A stretch of 18,980 nucleotides of DNA from Coriobacteriia bacterium (lineage in GTDB: Bacteria; Actinomycetota; Coriobacteriia; Anaerosomatales; SLCP01): assembly GCA_007125735.1 (NCBI GenBank), contig SLCP01000116.1:1-18980 (forward strand), given 5' to 3'. Below the pieces are notes generated by a model. That model had not been told where the DNA came from. It did not search any database and worked only from the letters and a program-made list of their open reading frames with translations. The translations under genes and the position numbers were made by a program. Each line of letters starts with the position of its first letter. The first letter of the stretch is position 1. Shown in pieces: positions 1 to 6,781 of this stretch.

Positions 1-1695
1 GCGGGCGGTGGACCGTTCGCGGGCATGAGCGTGCACGACGCCAACCCGCGCATCGTCGAGTGGCTCGCCGAGCGTGGGACGTTGCTCGCTGCCGGCAAGG
101 TCGAACACAGCTATCCGCACTGCTGGCGCTGCAAGCAGCCGGTCATCTTCCGCGCGACCGAGCAGTGGTTCGTGAGTATGGACAGTGCCGCAGAGGGCGT
201 CCGTCCGCTCCGCGAAGGGGCGATGGATGCGATCCAGAAGGTCGAGTGGATCCCGGGCTGGTCGGTCAATCGCATCTCCGCTATGGTCGCCGATCGCCCC
301 GACTGGTGCATTTCCCGCCAGCGCGCGTGGGGCGTGCCGATACCTGTCTTCACGTGCGCTTCGTGTGGCGAGACCGTCGCGACCGATGCGACGTTCGATG
401 CGGTCATCGCGCTCTTCGAGACCGAGGGCGCCGATGCGTGGTTCGTGAAAGACCCCGCCGAGTACCTGCCGGAGGGTACGGCATGCAGCCGGTGCGGCGG
501 AACGAAGCTCGTCCCCGAGGACGACATCGTCGACGTGTGGTGGGAGAGTGGCGTCAGCCACACGAGCGTGCTCGACGCCCGGCCCGAGCTACACCGTCCA
601 GCTGAACTTTATCTTGAGGGTTCCGACCAGCACCGCGGCTGGTTCCAGTCCGCCTTGCTCACGAGCGTGGGAGCCTACGATGCCCCGCCGTTCGAGCGCG
701 TGCTCACCCATGGCTTCATCGTCGACGGCGAGGGGCGCAAGATGTCGAAGTCCCTCGGCAACGTCGTCTCGCCGCTCGATGTGGTCGCGAAATCCGGCGC
801 CGACATCATCCGCCTCTGGGCCTCCGCGGCAGACTACGGCCAGGATATCTCGGTCTCCGACGAGATCCTCGAGCGCACGAGTGAGGCGTACCGCCGCATC
901 CGCAATACCTTCCGCTTCCTGCTTTCCAATCTCGATGACTTCGATCCGTCGATGGCTGTCGAGTGGGCCGAGATGCCCGAGATCGACCGCTACGCGCTCG
1001 TGCGCCTCGCCGACCTGACGGAACGCGTCACCGCCTCCTACGACGCCTGGAAGTTCCACCAGGTCTATCACGCCATCTACGGCTACTGCGTGACGGACCT
1101 CTCCTCGGTCTACCTCGACGCGCTCAAGGACCGTCTCTACTCCGACGCCAAGGACTCGCTCTCGCGCCGCAGCGCCCAGACCGTGCTCGCAGCGGTGCTG
1201 CTCGACCTCGTGCGCATGGTTGCGCCCGTCCTCGCATTCACCGCCGAGGAGATCTGGCAGTTCACGCCCGAGGCGATTCGCGGCGAGGCGGTGAGCGTGC
1301 ACCTGGCGGGGTGGCCGGCGCGCGAGGTTCCTGCCGAGGAGGCCGCCGATCTACGCGCGGCGTACGGCGTCGTGCTCGAGGTGCGCGAGGCGGTCACGAA
1401 GGCGCTTGAGGATGCCCGCAACGAGAAGGTCGTGGGCAAGGGTCAGGAGGCCGCGGTGTACGTAACCGTCACACCCGAGCAGGCAGAGGTACTTCGGGCT
1501 CGAGGCTCACGCGCGCTGGCGGACCTCTTCATCGTGTCGGAGGTCGAAGTCGTGGAGGGCGCTGCGCTCGCGGTCTCGATAGAACGCGCGTCCGGGGAGA
1601 AGTGTCCACGCTGCTGGAACCACCGCACCCTCGGCGTCGACGACGCGTTCCCCGAGGTGTGCGAGCGCTGTGCCGGGGTGCTTGCGGAACTATAG
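1..1695 (+). CDS. ileS: Isoleucyl-tRNA synthetase, C-terminal part (5' end outside the window)
   Basis: Charges tRNA-Ile with isoleucine in the cytoplasm, using ATP. The reading frame is open from base 1, so the start, the HIGH motif and most of the editing domain lie upstream. Seen here: a CWRC zinc-type motif near 124-135, the class I catalytic stretch DVWWESGVSH at about 529-558, GSDQHRGWF from 619, and the ATP-binding KMSKS loop at 739-753. An all-helical anticodon-binding domain follows (about 960-1300). The C-terminal zinc knuckle, CPRCW then CERC, lies just before the stop, as in standard bacterial IleRS. Two more Cys pairs (CASC, CSRC) lie in the catalytic half. Nothing looks damaged. 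The next gene starts 159 nt downstream behind its own promoter-like sequence. Identity is certain from motif order; only the N-terminal half is missing. Confidence 0.97.
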   Translation, partial: AGGGPFAGMSVHDANPRIVEWLAERGTLLAAGKVEHSYPHCWRCKQPVIFRATEQWFVSMDSAAEGVRPLREGAMDAIQKVEWIPGWSVNRISAMVADRPDWCISRQRAWGVPIPVFTCASCGETVATDATFDAVIALFETEGADAWFVKDPAEYLPEGTACSRCGGTKLVPEDDIVDVWWESGVSHTSVLDARPELHRPAELYLEGSDQHRGWFQSALLTSVGAYDAPPFERVLTHGFIVDGEGRKMSKSLGNVVSPLDVVAKSGADIIRLWASAADYGQDISVSDEILERTSEAYRRIRNTFRFLLSNLDDFDPSMAVEWAEMPEIDRYALVRLADLTERVTASYDAWKFHQVYHAIYGYCVTDLSSVYLDALKDRLYSDAKDSLSRRSAQTVLAAVLLDLVRMVAPVLAFTAEEIWQFTPEAIRGEAVSVHLAGWPAREVPAEEAADLRAAYGVVLEVREAVTKALEDARNEKVVGKGQEAAVYVTVTPEQAEVLRARGSRALADLFIVSEVEVVEGAALAVSIERASGEKCPRCWNHRTLGVDDAFPEVCERCAGVLAEL

Positions 1696-1773
1696 TGGTT
1701 GCTCGTAAGGAGCACCTGACGTGCTGCAACGTCCCTGAGGGGGTCGGGGTCGAGCTTGGTTGAGAGCGCCTGG

Positions 1774-1782
1774 TGGTATAAT
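1774..1782 (+). promoter_or_regulatory. Extended -10 promoter for the dksA-like gene
   Basis: TATAAT at 1777-1782 is a perfect -10 hexamer, preceded by TGG at 1774-1776, giving an extended -10 (TGn). The best -35 is a weak TTGGTT at 1756-1761 with a 15-nt spacer, which an extended -10 can tolerate. Transcription would begin near 1789, just ahead of the leader hairpin. This is the best AT-rich promoter match in the window and lies in the ileS-dksA gap. The remainder of the gap (1696-1773) holds only a short bulged stem (1697-1716) without a T tract, so I do not call an ileS terminator. Confidence 0.6.
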
Positions 1783-1797
1783 CATGTCAGACGTACG

Positions 1798-1819
1798 AGC
1801 GCCCGGTGCTCCGGGCGCT
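1798..1819 (+). promoter_or_regulatory. Perfect 9-bp hairpin in the dksA-like gene leader
   Basis: AGCGCCCGG (1798-1806) and CCGGGCGCT (1811-1819) are exact reverse complements around a TGCT loop. The stem begins about 10 nt after the predicted transcription start and ends 35 nt before the ATG. It is followed by TTACG rather than a T run, so it is a poor intrinsic terminator as it stands. A 5' mRNA-stabilising stem or a protein-binding attenuator are the alternatives. The structure is certain as sequence; its role is inference. Confidence 0.55.
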
Positions 1820-1854
1820 TTACGATATACGAGAACCGCAAGGGTGGTGTCACC

Positions 1855-2220
1855 ATGGATAAGGCCACACATACGCAGATGCGCGCTCGATTGGAAGAGG
1901 AGCTCTCGCGGCTTGAGTCTCAGGTCGAGACGATCGAGCGCGAGGGATACGAGGCGCTCTCGGAAGCAAGCGGAGAGAACAACTACCGCGACCACATGGC
2001 CGACCAAGGCTCCGCGACGTTCGATCGCGAACTCGACATGACACTCGAGGAGAACCTGCGCGACACCCTCGCGTCCGTTCAACACGCTCTTGCGCGCATG
2101 GACGAGGGGCTCTACGGCGTCTGCGAGCAGTGTGGCGCCACCATCCCTGACGCGCGACTCGACGCGATGCCCACCGCGACGCTGTGCATAACGTGCAAGT
2201 CCGAAGAGGAATCGCGGTAG
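1855..2220 (+). CDS. DksA/TraR-family zinc-finger regulator
   Basis: A 121-residue protein of the DksA/TraR C4 zinc-finger family. Its members bind the RNA polymerase secondary channel in Proteobacteria; the shorter Gram-positive relatives (YteA-like) are much less understood. Residues 5-30 and 60-85 form an acidic, helical coiled-coil-like hairpin. Between them lies NYRDHMADQG, the conserved Asp-rich tip region. The C-terminus carries C90-x2-C93 and C111-x2-C114, the complete zinc site. I chose ATG 1855, preceded by AGGGTGG. A longer frame from 1756 would run through the promoter and the hairpin, so it is unlikely. The following lspA frame opens inside its last codons, so the two are probably cotranscribed. 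The family call is firm. Whether it acts on polymerase with ppGpp, as true DksA does, cannot be told from sequence. Confidence 0.88.
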   Translation: MDKATHTQMRARLEEELSRLESQVETIEREGYEALSEASGENNYRDHMADQGSATFDRELDMTLEENLRDTLASVQHALARMDEGLYGVCEQCGATIPDARLDAMPTATLCITCKSEEESR

Positions 2221-2768
2221 AGGCGCGCCGTCCCGGCGCACTGCTGGCGGGCGTGGCGTTGGTGGCGCTCGCGCTCGATCAGATCACCAAGATCGCCGTA
2301 CGCGCGCGGTTCGAGCCGTCCGAGACGCTGCCGATCATCGAGAACGTCTTCCACCTCACGTACGTGCGCAACACCGGTGCCGCATTCGGACTCATGCCGG
2401 GTCAGCAATCTCTCTTCGTGCTCGCTACCACGCTCGTCTTGGCGGGCATCGCCGTGTTCTGGTGGAGGGCGCGCCCACGCGGGCTCGTGCTCGCCGTTTC
2501 TCTCGGATCGATCGTAGGCGGTGCGCTCGGCAACCTCATCGATCGCGTGACGCTCGGCCGCGTGACCGACTTCTTCGACTTCCGCATCTGGCCGGTGTTC
2601 AACGTCGCCGATGTGGCGCTCGTGGTCGGCGCTATCGGACTGTTCGCGTGGGCGCTCTTGTCCCCGGTCGGCGGCGAAGGTCTGGCCGCACACGAGCGCC
2701 AGGAGGAGCCGCCGGAGGGCGCCCGACACGCGGCTGGACCTTCTGCGGATGGAGCCTCGGACGCATGA
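2184..2768 (+). CDS. lspA: Lipoprotein signal peptidase (signal peptidase II)
   Basis: Membrane aspartyl protease that removes the signal peptide of prolipoproteins after lipid attachment to the lipobox cysteine. About 194 residues with four hydrophobic segments (roughly 18-36, 73-93, 99-118, 139-160). It carries the family signatures DQITK (32-36), RNTGAAFG (62-69), GNLIDR with catalytic Asp120, and FNVADV with catalytic Asp143. The C-terminal 34 residues are hydrophilic and Glu/Ala-rich and exceed the catalytic core; they probably face the cytoplasm. The start is uncertain. GTG 2184 and GTG 2193 both lie inside the dksA-like gene (overlap 37 or 28 nt), while the next in-frame GTG (2253) would remove half of the first membrane helix. 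The GAAGAGGA sequence just before the dksA-like stop has no start codon at the right distance. The 3' end overlaps the next gene by ATGA. Confidence 0.93.
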   Translation: MHNVQVRRGIAVEARRPGALLAGVALVALALDQITKIAVRARFEPSETLPIIENVFHLTYVRNTGAAFGLMPGQQSLFVLATTLVLAGIAVFWWRARPRGLVLAVSLGSIVGGALGNLIDRVTLGRVTDFFDFRIWPVFNVADVALVVGAIGLFAWALLSPVGGEGLAAHERQEEPPEGARHAAGPSADGASDA

Positions 2769-3772
2769 GCGAGTACGCGGGGCGGCACATCGAAGTAGGC
2801 CCGGAGGACGCCGGCAAGCGCATCGACGTGTTCCTCGGCGAGATCGGCAAAGCGCCGTCCCGCTCTGCTGCTGCTCGGCTCGTCGAAGGCGGACACGTGT
2901 TCGTGGACGGGATACCGGTACGTAAACGTCACGTTCTGGCCGAGGGTGAGCGCATCACCGTCGAGATGCCGCCGCCGGACGGGTGTGACCTCGTTCCCGA
3001 GGACATCCCGCTCGACATCAGGTTCGAAGACGAGCACATGATCGTGCTCTCCAAGCAGGCCGGCCTCGTGGTCCATCCCGCGCATGGCAACTGGACCGGT
3101 ACCCTCGTGCATGCGCTCATCGCGCACTGTGGAGGGGACCTCGGCACCATGCAGGGAGAAGACCGGCCCGGCATCGTGCACAGGCTCGACAAGGACACGA
3201 CCGGCCTCATGATGGTCGCCAAGAGCGACGCCGCACAAGTCGCGCTCTCCGAGGCGATCAAGATCCGCGCAATCGACCGCCAGTACGTGACGCTCGTGCA
3301 CGGCTACATAGCACCCGATTCGGGTCTCATCGACGCTCCGCTCGCTCGCGACCCGCGCGACCGCATGCGGATGGCGGTGGTGGAGTCCCCGACCGCTCGG
3401 CAGGCGGTCACGACCTTCCGCGTACTCGAGCGCTTCATGGCAGGCAAGGACGACGACGGCTACACGCTTGTCGAGTGCAAGCTGTACACGGGGCGAACGC
3501 ACCAGATCCGGGTGCACATGGCGTACACACACCACCCCGTGGTGGGCGACCAGACGTACGGACGCCGGAAGGTCCGTGCAGACCGTGGCCTGACTCGGCA
3601 GTTCCTTCACGCGTACCGGCTCTCGCTCGATCATCCGGTCACCGGTGAGCACCTCGAGTTCGTCGATCCGTTGCCGGCAGACCTTGCAGCTGTGCTCGAG
3701 GATGTCGCCATCGATTCGATGGGACGGACGGCCGCGGGCGAGGAGGTATTCGCAGCGTTGACCGCCGGATAG
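2765..3772 (+). CDS. RluD/RluA-family 23S rRNA pseudouridine synthase
   Basis: Converts uridines of large-subunit rRNA to pseudouridine. The 335-residue protein has an N-terminal S4 RNA-binding domain (about 17-80; GKRIDVFL, ARLVEGGHVFVDG) and a catalytic RluA-type domain. The HRLDKDTTG motif supplies the catalytic Asp142. Downstream are the family motifs YTGRTHQIRVHM and HPVVGDQTYG. The length matches RluD/YlyB-type enzymes (300-340). ATG 2765 is chosen because it gives the usual S4 start and overlaps the lspA stop as ATGA, the common lspA-rluD coupling in Gram-positive bacteria. The upstream extension of this frame, inside lspA, is Arg-rich shadow sequence. The exact target uridine cannot be assigned from sequence, so I leave the symbol empty. 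Confidence 0.93.
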   Translation: MSEYAGRHIEVGPEDAGKRIDVFLGEIGKAPSRSAAARLVEGGHVFVDGIPVRKRHVLAEGERITVEMPPPDGCDLVPEDIPLDIRFEDEHMIVLSKQAGLVVHPAHGNWTGTLVHALIAHCGGDLGTMQGEDRPGIVHRLDKDTTGLMMVAKSDAAQVALSEAIKIRAIDRQYVTLVHGYIAPDSGLIDAPLARDPRDRMRMAVVESPTARQAVTTFRVLERFMAGKDDDGYTLVECKLYTGRTHQIRVHMAYTHHPVVGDQTYGRRKVRADRGLTRQFLHAYRLSLDHPVTGEHLEFVDPLPADLAAVLEDVAIDSMGRTAAGEEVFAALTAG

Positions 3773-3820
3773 TGTACAGTGGCTCTGAATGCGACTGTGC
3801 GCATGGAAGGGGAGGAACGT

Positions 3821-4183
3821 ATGGGTTCGCGCATCCTCGTGACTGAGGACGATCCCCAGAATCTGTACCTTGTGAAGTTCTTGCTCGAATCGAGCGGACA
3901 CGAGGTCCTCGTCGCCACCGACGGCGAGGAGGCGGTGACCGTGGCCCGTACTGAGAAGCCCGACCTCGTGCTCATGGACATGCTGCTTCCGCGAGTAGAC
4001 GGATACGAGGCCACCCGCATGCTCAAGGCCGATCCGGGACCGGATCTCATCGTTGTCGCGTTGACGGCGTATTCCATGAAGGGCGACCGGGAGGCGATAT
4101 TGAAGGCCGGCTGCGACGGCTACATCTCCAAGCCTATCGATCCGGAGAGCTTCGTCGCGCAGGTGGAGTCGTATCTGCCCTGA
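3821..4183 (+). CDS. Single-domain response regulator (CheY/DivK-like receiver)
   Basis: A 120-residue stand-alone receiver domain. It has the acidic pocket E9-D10-D11, phosphoacceptor Asp53 (LVLMDMLLP), the switch Thr82 (VALTAYS) and Lys104 (YISKPID), so it should be phosphorylatable. There is no output domain. Such proteins act as phosphorelay intermediates or through direct protein contact, as DivK and CheY do; its partner is inferred to be the hybrid kinase encoded 81 nt downstream. ATG 3821 is chosen because GGGGAGG lies 5 nt upstream; an earlier in-frame GTG at 3779 lacks such a site. The gene begins 48 nt after the pseudouridine synthase stop. I see no convincing promoter there, so read-through from upstream is possible. 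Confidence 0.92.
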   Translation: MGSRILVTEDDPQNLYLVKFLLESSGHEVLVATDGEEAVTVARTEKPDLVLMDMLLPRVDGYEATRMLKADPGPDLIVVALTAYSMKGDREAILKAGCDGYISKPIDPESFVAQVESYLP

Positions 4184-4264
4184 TCCGAATGGGTGCTCGT
4201 GGGGTCGCTTGAGAGTGGCAACCTGTATGGAGCGCGCGCTCACGGGCACCGGGGAGGAGCGTAG

Positions 4265-6766
4265 ATGCGCGTCCTTATCGTGGAAGACGACGAGGCGAGT
4301 CGGTATCTGATCTCGTCGATACTCACCGCTTCCGGCCACGATGTAGACGTGGCAGTGGATGGCATCGAGGCACTTGCGAAAGCGCGTTCCACGCGGCCCG
4401 ACGTCGCGATCAGCGACATCCTCATGCCGCGCATGGATGGCTACCAGCTCGTGCGCGAGTGGAAGGCCGACGACGACCTCCGCTCCATCCCCATCGTCTT
4501 CTACACCGCATCGTATACCGATCCCGCCGACGAGAAGTTCGCGCTCGACCTCGGCGTGGACGGATTTCTCAACAAGCCGGTCGAGCCCGCTGTCCTCCTG
4601 CAGACGATCGCCGACGTGACATCGTACGAAGAGCGGACCGTCCCGAGGGCGCCGGTAATGGACGACGAGGCCGAGGTGTTGCGCGAGTACAACGAGCGTC
4701 TCGTCCACAAGCTCGAGGGTAAGGTCATCGATCTCGAGCGCAGCAATACGATGCTTGAGGGTGCCATGAGCGCGCTCAGCGAGGAGATGGAGGCGAACAA
4801 GACCCTCGTCAAGGACCTCAAGGTGGAGGTCGCGGAACGGCGCCGTCGCGAAGAGGAACTCAAGCGCGAGCGGGACTTCACTGCGCGCATCATCGAGACC
4901 GCCGACGTACTCATCGTCGGGCTCGATCGCGACCTGCGGATCACCCTGTTCAGTCCCGGTGCCGTAAGGATGTCGGGGTACGCAGCCGATGAGGTTGTCG
5001 GGGTACCCTTCATCGATGCGCTCGTGTCCGATGAGGACCGGGCCTTCGCGCTCCAGTACGTGCGCGAGGTGCAGCGTGGGGAGGGCTCGCTCGGTCGGGT
5101 GGGCTCCATTCGGACGTCGAGCGGCGAGGTGCGGATGCTCGAGTGGACGGCGACTCTCTCGTCGGACGTTGGAGAAGCAGCGGAGGGAGTGCTTCTGTTC
5201 GGAATCGACGTCACCGAGCGACAGACCAGTGCTGCGGTCGACAGGGCGATGGCGCGGATCGACCTTGCGGTCCTACTCGATCGGCCTCGGTCGGAGATAC
5301 TCGATCTTGCATGCGAGCGCCTGGTGTCCGAGTTCGGTTACGCGCTCGCGTTCATCGTGCTGAGCGAAGAAGAGGGAGATCTCGATCTACATAGTGCGGC
5401 GGGGCCGCTCGCGCACCTGGTCGTCGAAGCGGGTGATATCGGAGCGGGGATAGAGGTCTGTCCGGTGCACGAGGCGATGGAGCGCGATTCAGTCACGATA
5501 CGTGCGGCCTCAGGCTTCGACGTGCCCGGACTCGATGCGACGCGGTGGAGTGCGTTGGAGGTCGCAGCCGTCCCGCTCCGAGCCCATGGCGTGACCATGG
5601 GAGCCCTCGGCCTCGTGTCGAGTGTGCCGCATGCGTTCGGCGCGCATCGCAAAGAATCGCTTCGGCGTCTGGCGAATCGTGTCGCGGTGGGACTCCTCGT
5701 CGTAGAGGGGAGAGAGCAGGTCGCCCTGCAATCGGCCGCGCTCGAGTCTGCCGGGAACGCGATCATCATCGCTACCGTTGCCGGGAAGGTCTCCTGGGTG
5801 AACCGGGCGTTCTCAGTGCTGACAGGGTATGCGGTATTCGACGCGGTGGGTGCAGACATGTTCGCGGATGACAGCGCCTATCGAGAGCCGCTCTATGCGG
5901 ATGCGTGGAGGCTAGTGCGGGCCGGCAAGGGCTGGCGGGGGGAGTTCACCAACACCCGAAAGGATGGAGCTCCGTATCAGGAGGACGTTACGCTGGCACC
6001 CGTCTTCGACGAGGACGGAGCCGTTCGGCATGTGGTGATCGTGAAACAGGACGTGAGCGAACGGCGCGAGGTCGAACAGGTGAAATCGGATTTCGTGGCG
6101 GTCGTCTCGCACGAGCTGCGCACGCCGCTCACGAGCATCATCGGGTATCTAGATCTCATAGCGGTCGGCTGCAAGCCTGGCGACACCCCTGACAACATCT
6201 TGACGGCCATCTCGAACCTACAGTTGAACGCCAGCAAGATGCACGACCTGATCGAGCAGCTGCTCGAGGTGGTGCAGTTTCGCGCCGAGCTACACCCGCT
6301 CGACATCGACGATTGCGATGCCGATGCACTCGTGAGGGCGGCTGTAGAGCGGGCACCGTTCACGAAGTACCACGAGGCTCGTGTCGAAGTGCCCGCAGAC
6401 CTGCCGCCCTTGCGCTGCGACGCCGAACGCCTGAAGCAAGCCCTGGTGGTCGTTCTGGATAACGCGATCAAGTACTCGCCCGACGGTGGGGAGGTGCGGG
6501 TGGTGGTGGCGATGGCCGGAGAGTCCGTGACCATCTCGATCAGCGATGAGGGAGTCGGCATGCCGTTAGACCGCATACCGGGTCTCTTCGAGCCGTTCAC
6601 GCAGCTCGACATGTCGAGCACGCGCAGGTTCGGCGGTATGGGACTCGGGCTGTTCCTGGCGTACAGCATCGTACGTGCTCATGGTGGTGCGATTACCGCG
6701 ACGAGCGAGGAAGGCGTCGGCAGCACGTTCACGATACGAGTCCCTATCTCCGGGCCGGGCGGCTAG
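4265..6766 (+). CDS. Soluble hybrid sensor histidine kinase (REC-PAS-GAF-PAS-HisKA-HATPase)
   Basis: An 833-residue cytoplasmic sensor kinase with no signal peptide or membrane helix. Domains in order: a receiver (1-118, phosphoacceptor Asp51, Thr81, Lys104); a long charged coiled coil (about 140-205); PAS 1 (about 204-320, ending DVTERQ); GAF (about 333-480); PAS 2 (about 490-598, ending DVSERR); HisKA with phospho-accepting His616 in SHELRTPLT; and a HATPase_c domain with N-box Asn733 (LDNAIKYS), DEGVGMP at 761-767 and GGMGLGLFLAYSIV. All catalytic residues are present. The GAF has no Cys-His chromophore motif that I can recognise, so its ligand is unknown. ATG 4265 follows GGGGAGGAG. The N-terminal receiver plus the separate receiver upstream suggest a phosphorelay, but no HPt or DNA-binding regulator is encoded nearby. 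Its TAG stop overlaps the stop of the convergent protease gene. Confidence 0.93.
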   Translation: MRVLIVEDDEASRYLISSILTASGHDVDVAVDGIEALAKARSTRPDVAISDILMPRMDGYQLVREWKADDDLRSIPIVFYTASYTDPADEKFALDLGVDGFLNKPVEPAVLLQTIADVTSYEERTVPRAPVMDDEAEVLREYNERLVHKLEGKVIDLERSNTMLEGAMSALSEEMEANKTLVKDLKVEVAERRRREEELKRERDFTARIIETADVLIVGLDRDLRITLFSPGAVRMSGYAADEVVGVPFIDALVSDEDRAFALQYVREVQRGEGSLGRVGSIRTSSGEVRMLEWTATLSSDVGEAAEGVLLFGIDVTERQTSAAVDRAMARIDLAVLLDRPRSEILDLACERLVSEFGYALAFIVLSEEEGDLDLHSAAGPLAHLVVEAGDIGAGIEVCPVHEAMERDSVTIRAASGFDVPGLDATRWSALEVAAVPLRAHGVTMGALGLVSSVPHAFGAHRKESLRRLANRVAVGLLVVEGREQVALQSAALESAGNAIIIATVAGKVSWVNRAFSVLTGYAVFDAVGADMFADDSAYREPLYADAWRLVRAGKGWRGEFTNTRKDGAPYQEDVTLAPVFDEDGAVRHVVIVKQDVSERREVEQVKSDFVAVVSHELRTPLTSIIGYLDLIAVGCKPGDTPDNILTAISNLQLNASKMHDLIEQLLEVVQFRAELHPLDIDDCDADALVRAAVERAPFTKYHEARVEVPADLPPLRCDAERLKQALVVVLDNAIKYSPDGGEVRVVVAMAGESVTISISDEGVGMPLDRIPGLFEPFTQLDMSSTRRFGGMGLGLFLAYSIVRAHGGAITATSEEGVGSTFTIRVPISGPGG

Positions 6767-6781
6767 GGGACCGGGCCGCCC
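6757..6781. terminator. Possible bidirectional hairpin at the convergent stops (weak)
   Basis: GGGCGGC (6757-6763) and GCCGCCC (6775-6781) can pair around an 11-nt loop containing the shared CTAG stop. A hairpin here could slow polymerase from both directions, but neither strand shows a following T tract, so intrinsic termination is doubtful. It lies within the coding ends of both genes. Confidence 0.25.

Noticed and set aside
1697..1716. Small bulged stem after ileS considered as a terminator.
   Set aside because: Only 4-7 pairs with a bulge and no T tract follows, so termination is not supported.
3758..3786. TTGACC considered as a -35 element for the receiver gene.
   Set aside because: No acceptable -10 lies 16-18 nt downstream; the hexamer is coding sequence of the pseudouridine synthase.
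2402..4708. Minus-strand open frame of about 770 codons spanning lspA, the pseudouridine synthase, the receiver and the kinase start.
   Set aside because: It crosses several well-supported genes and their intergenic gaps, and its composition is that of a reverse-frame shadow without motifs.
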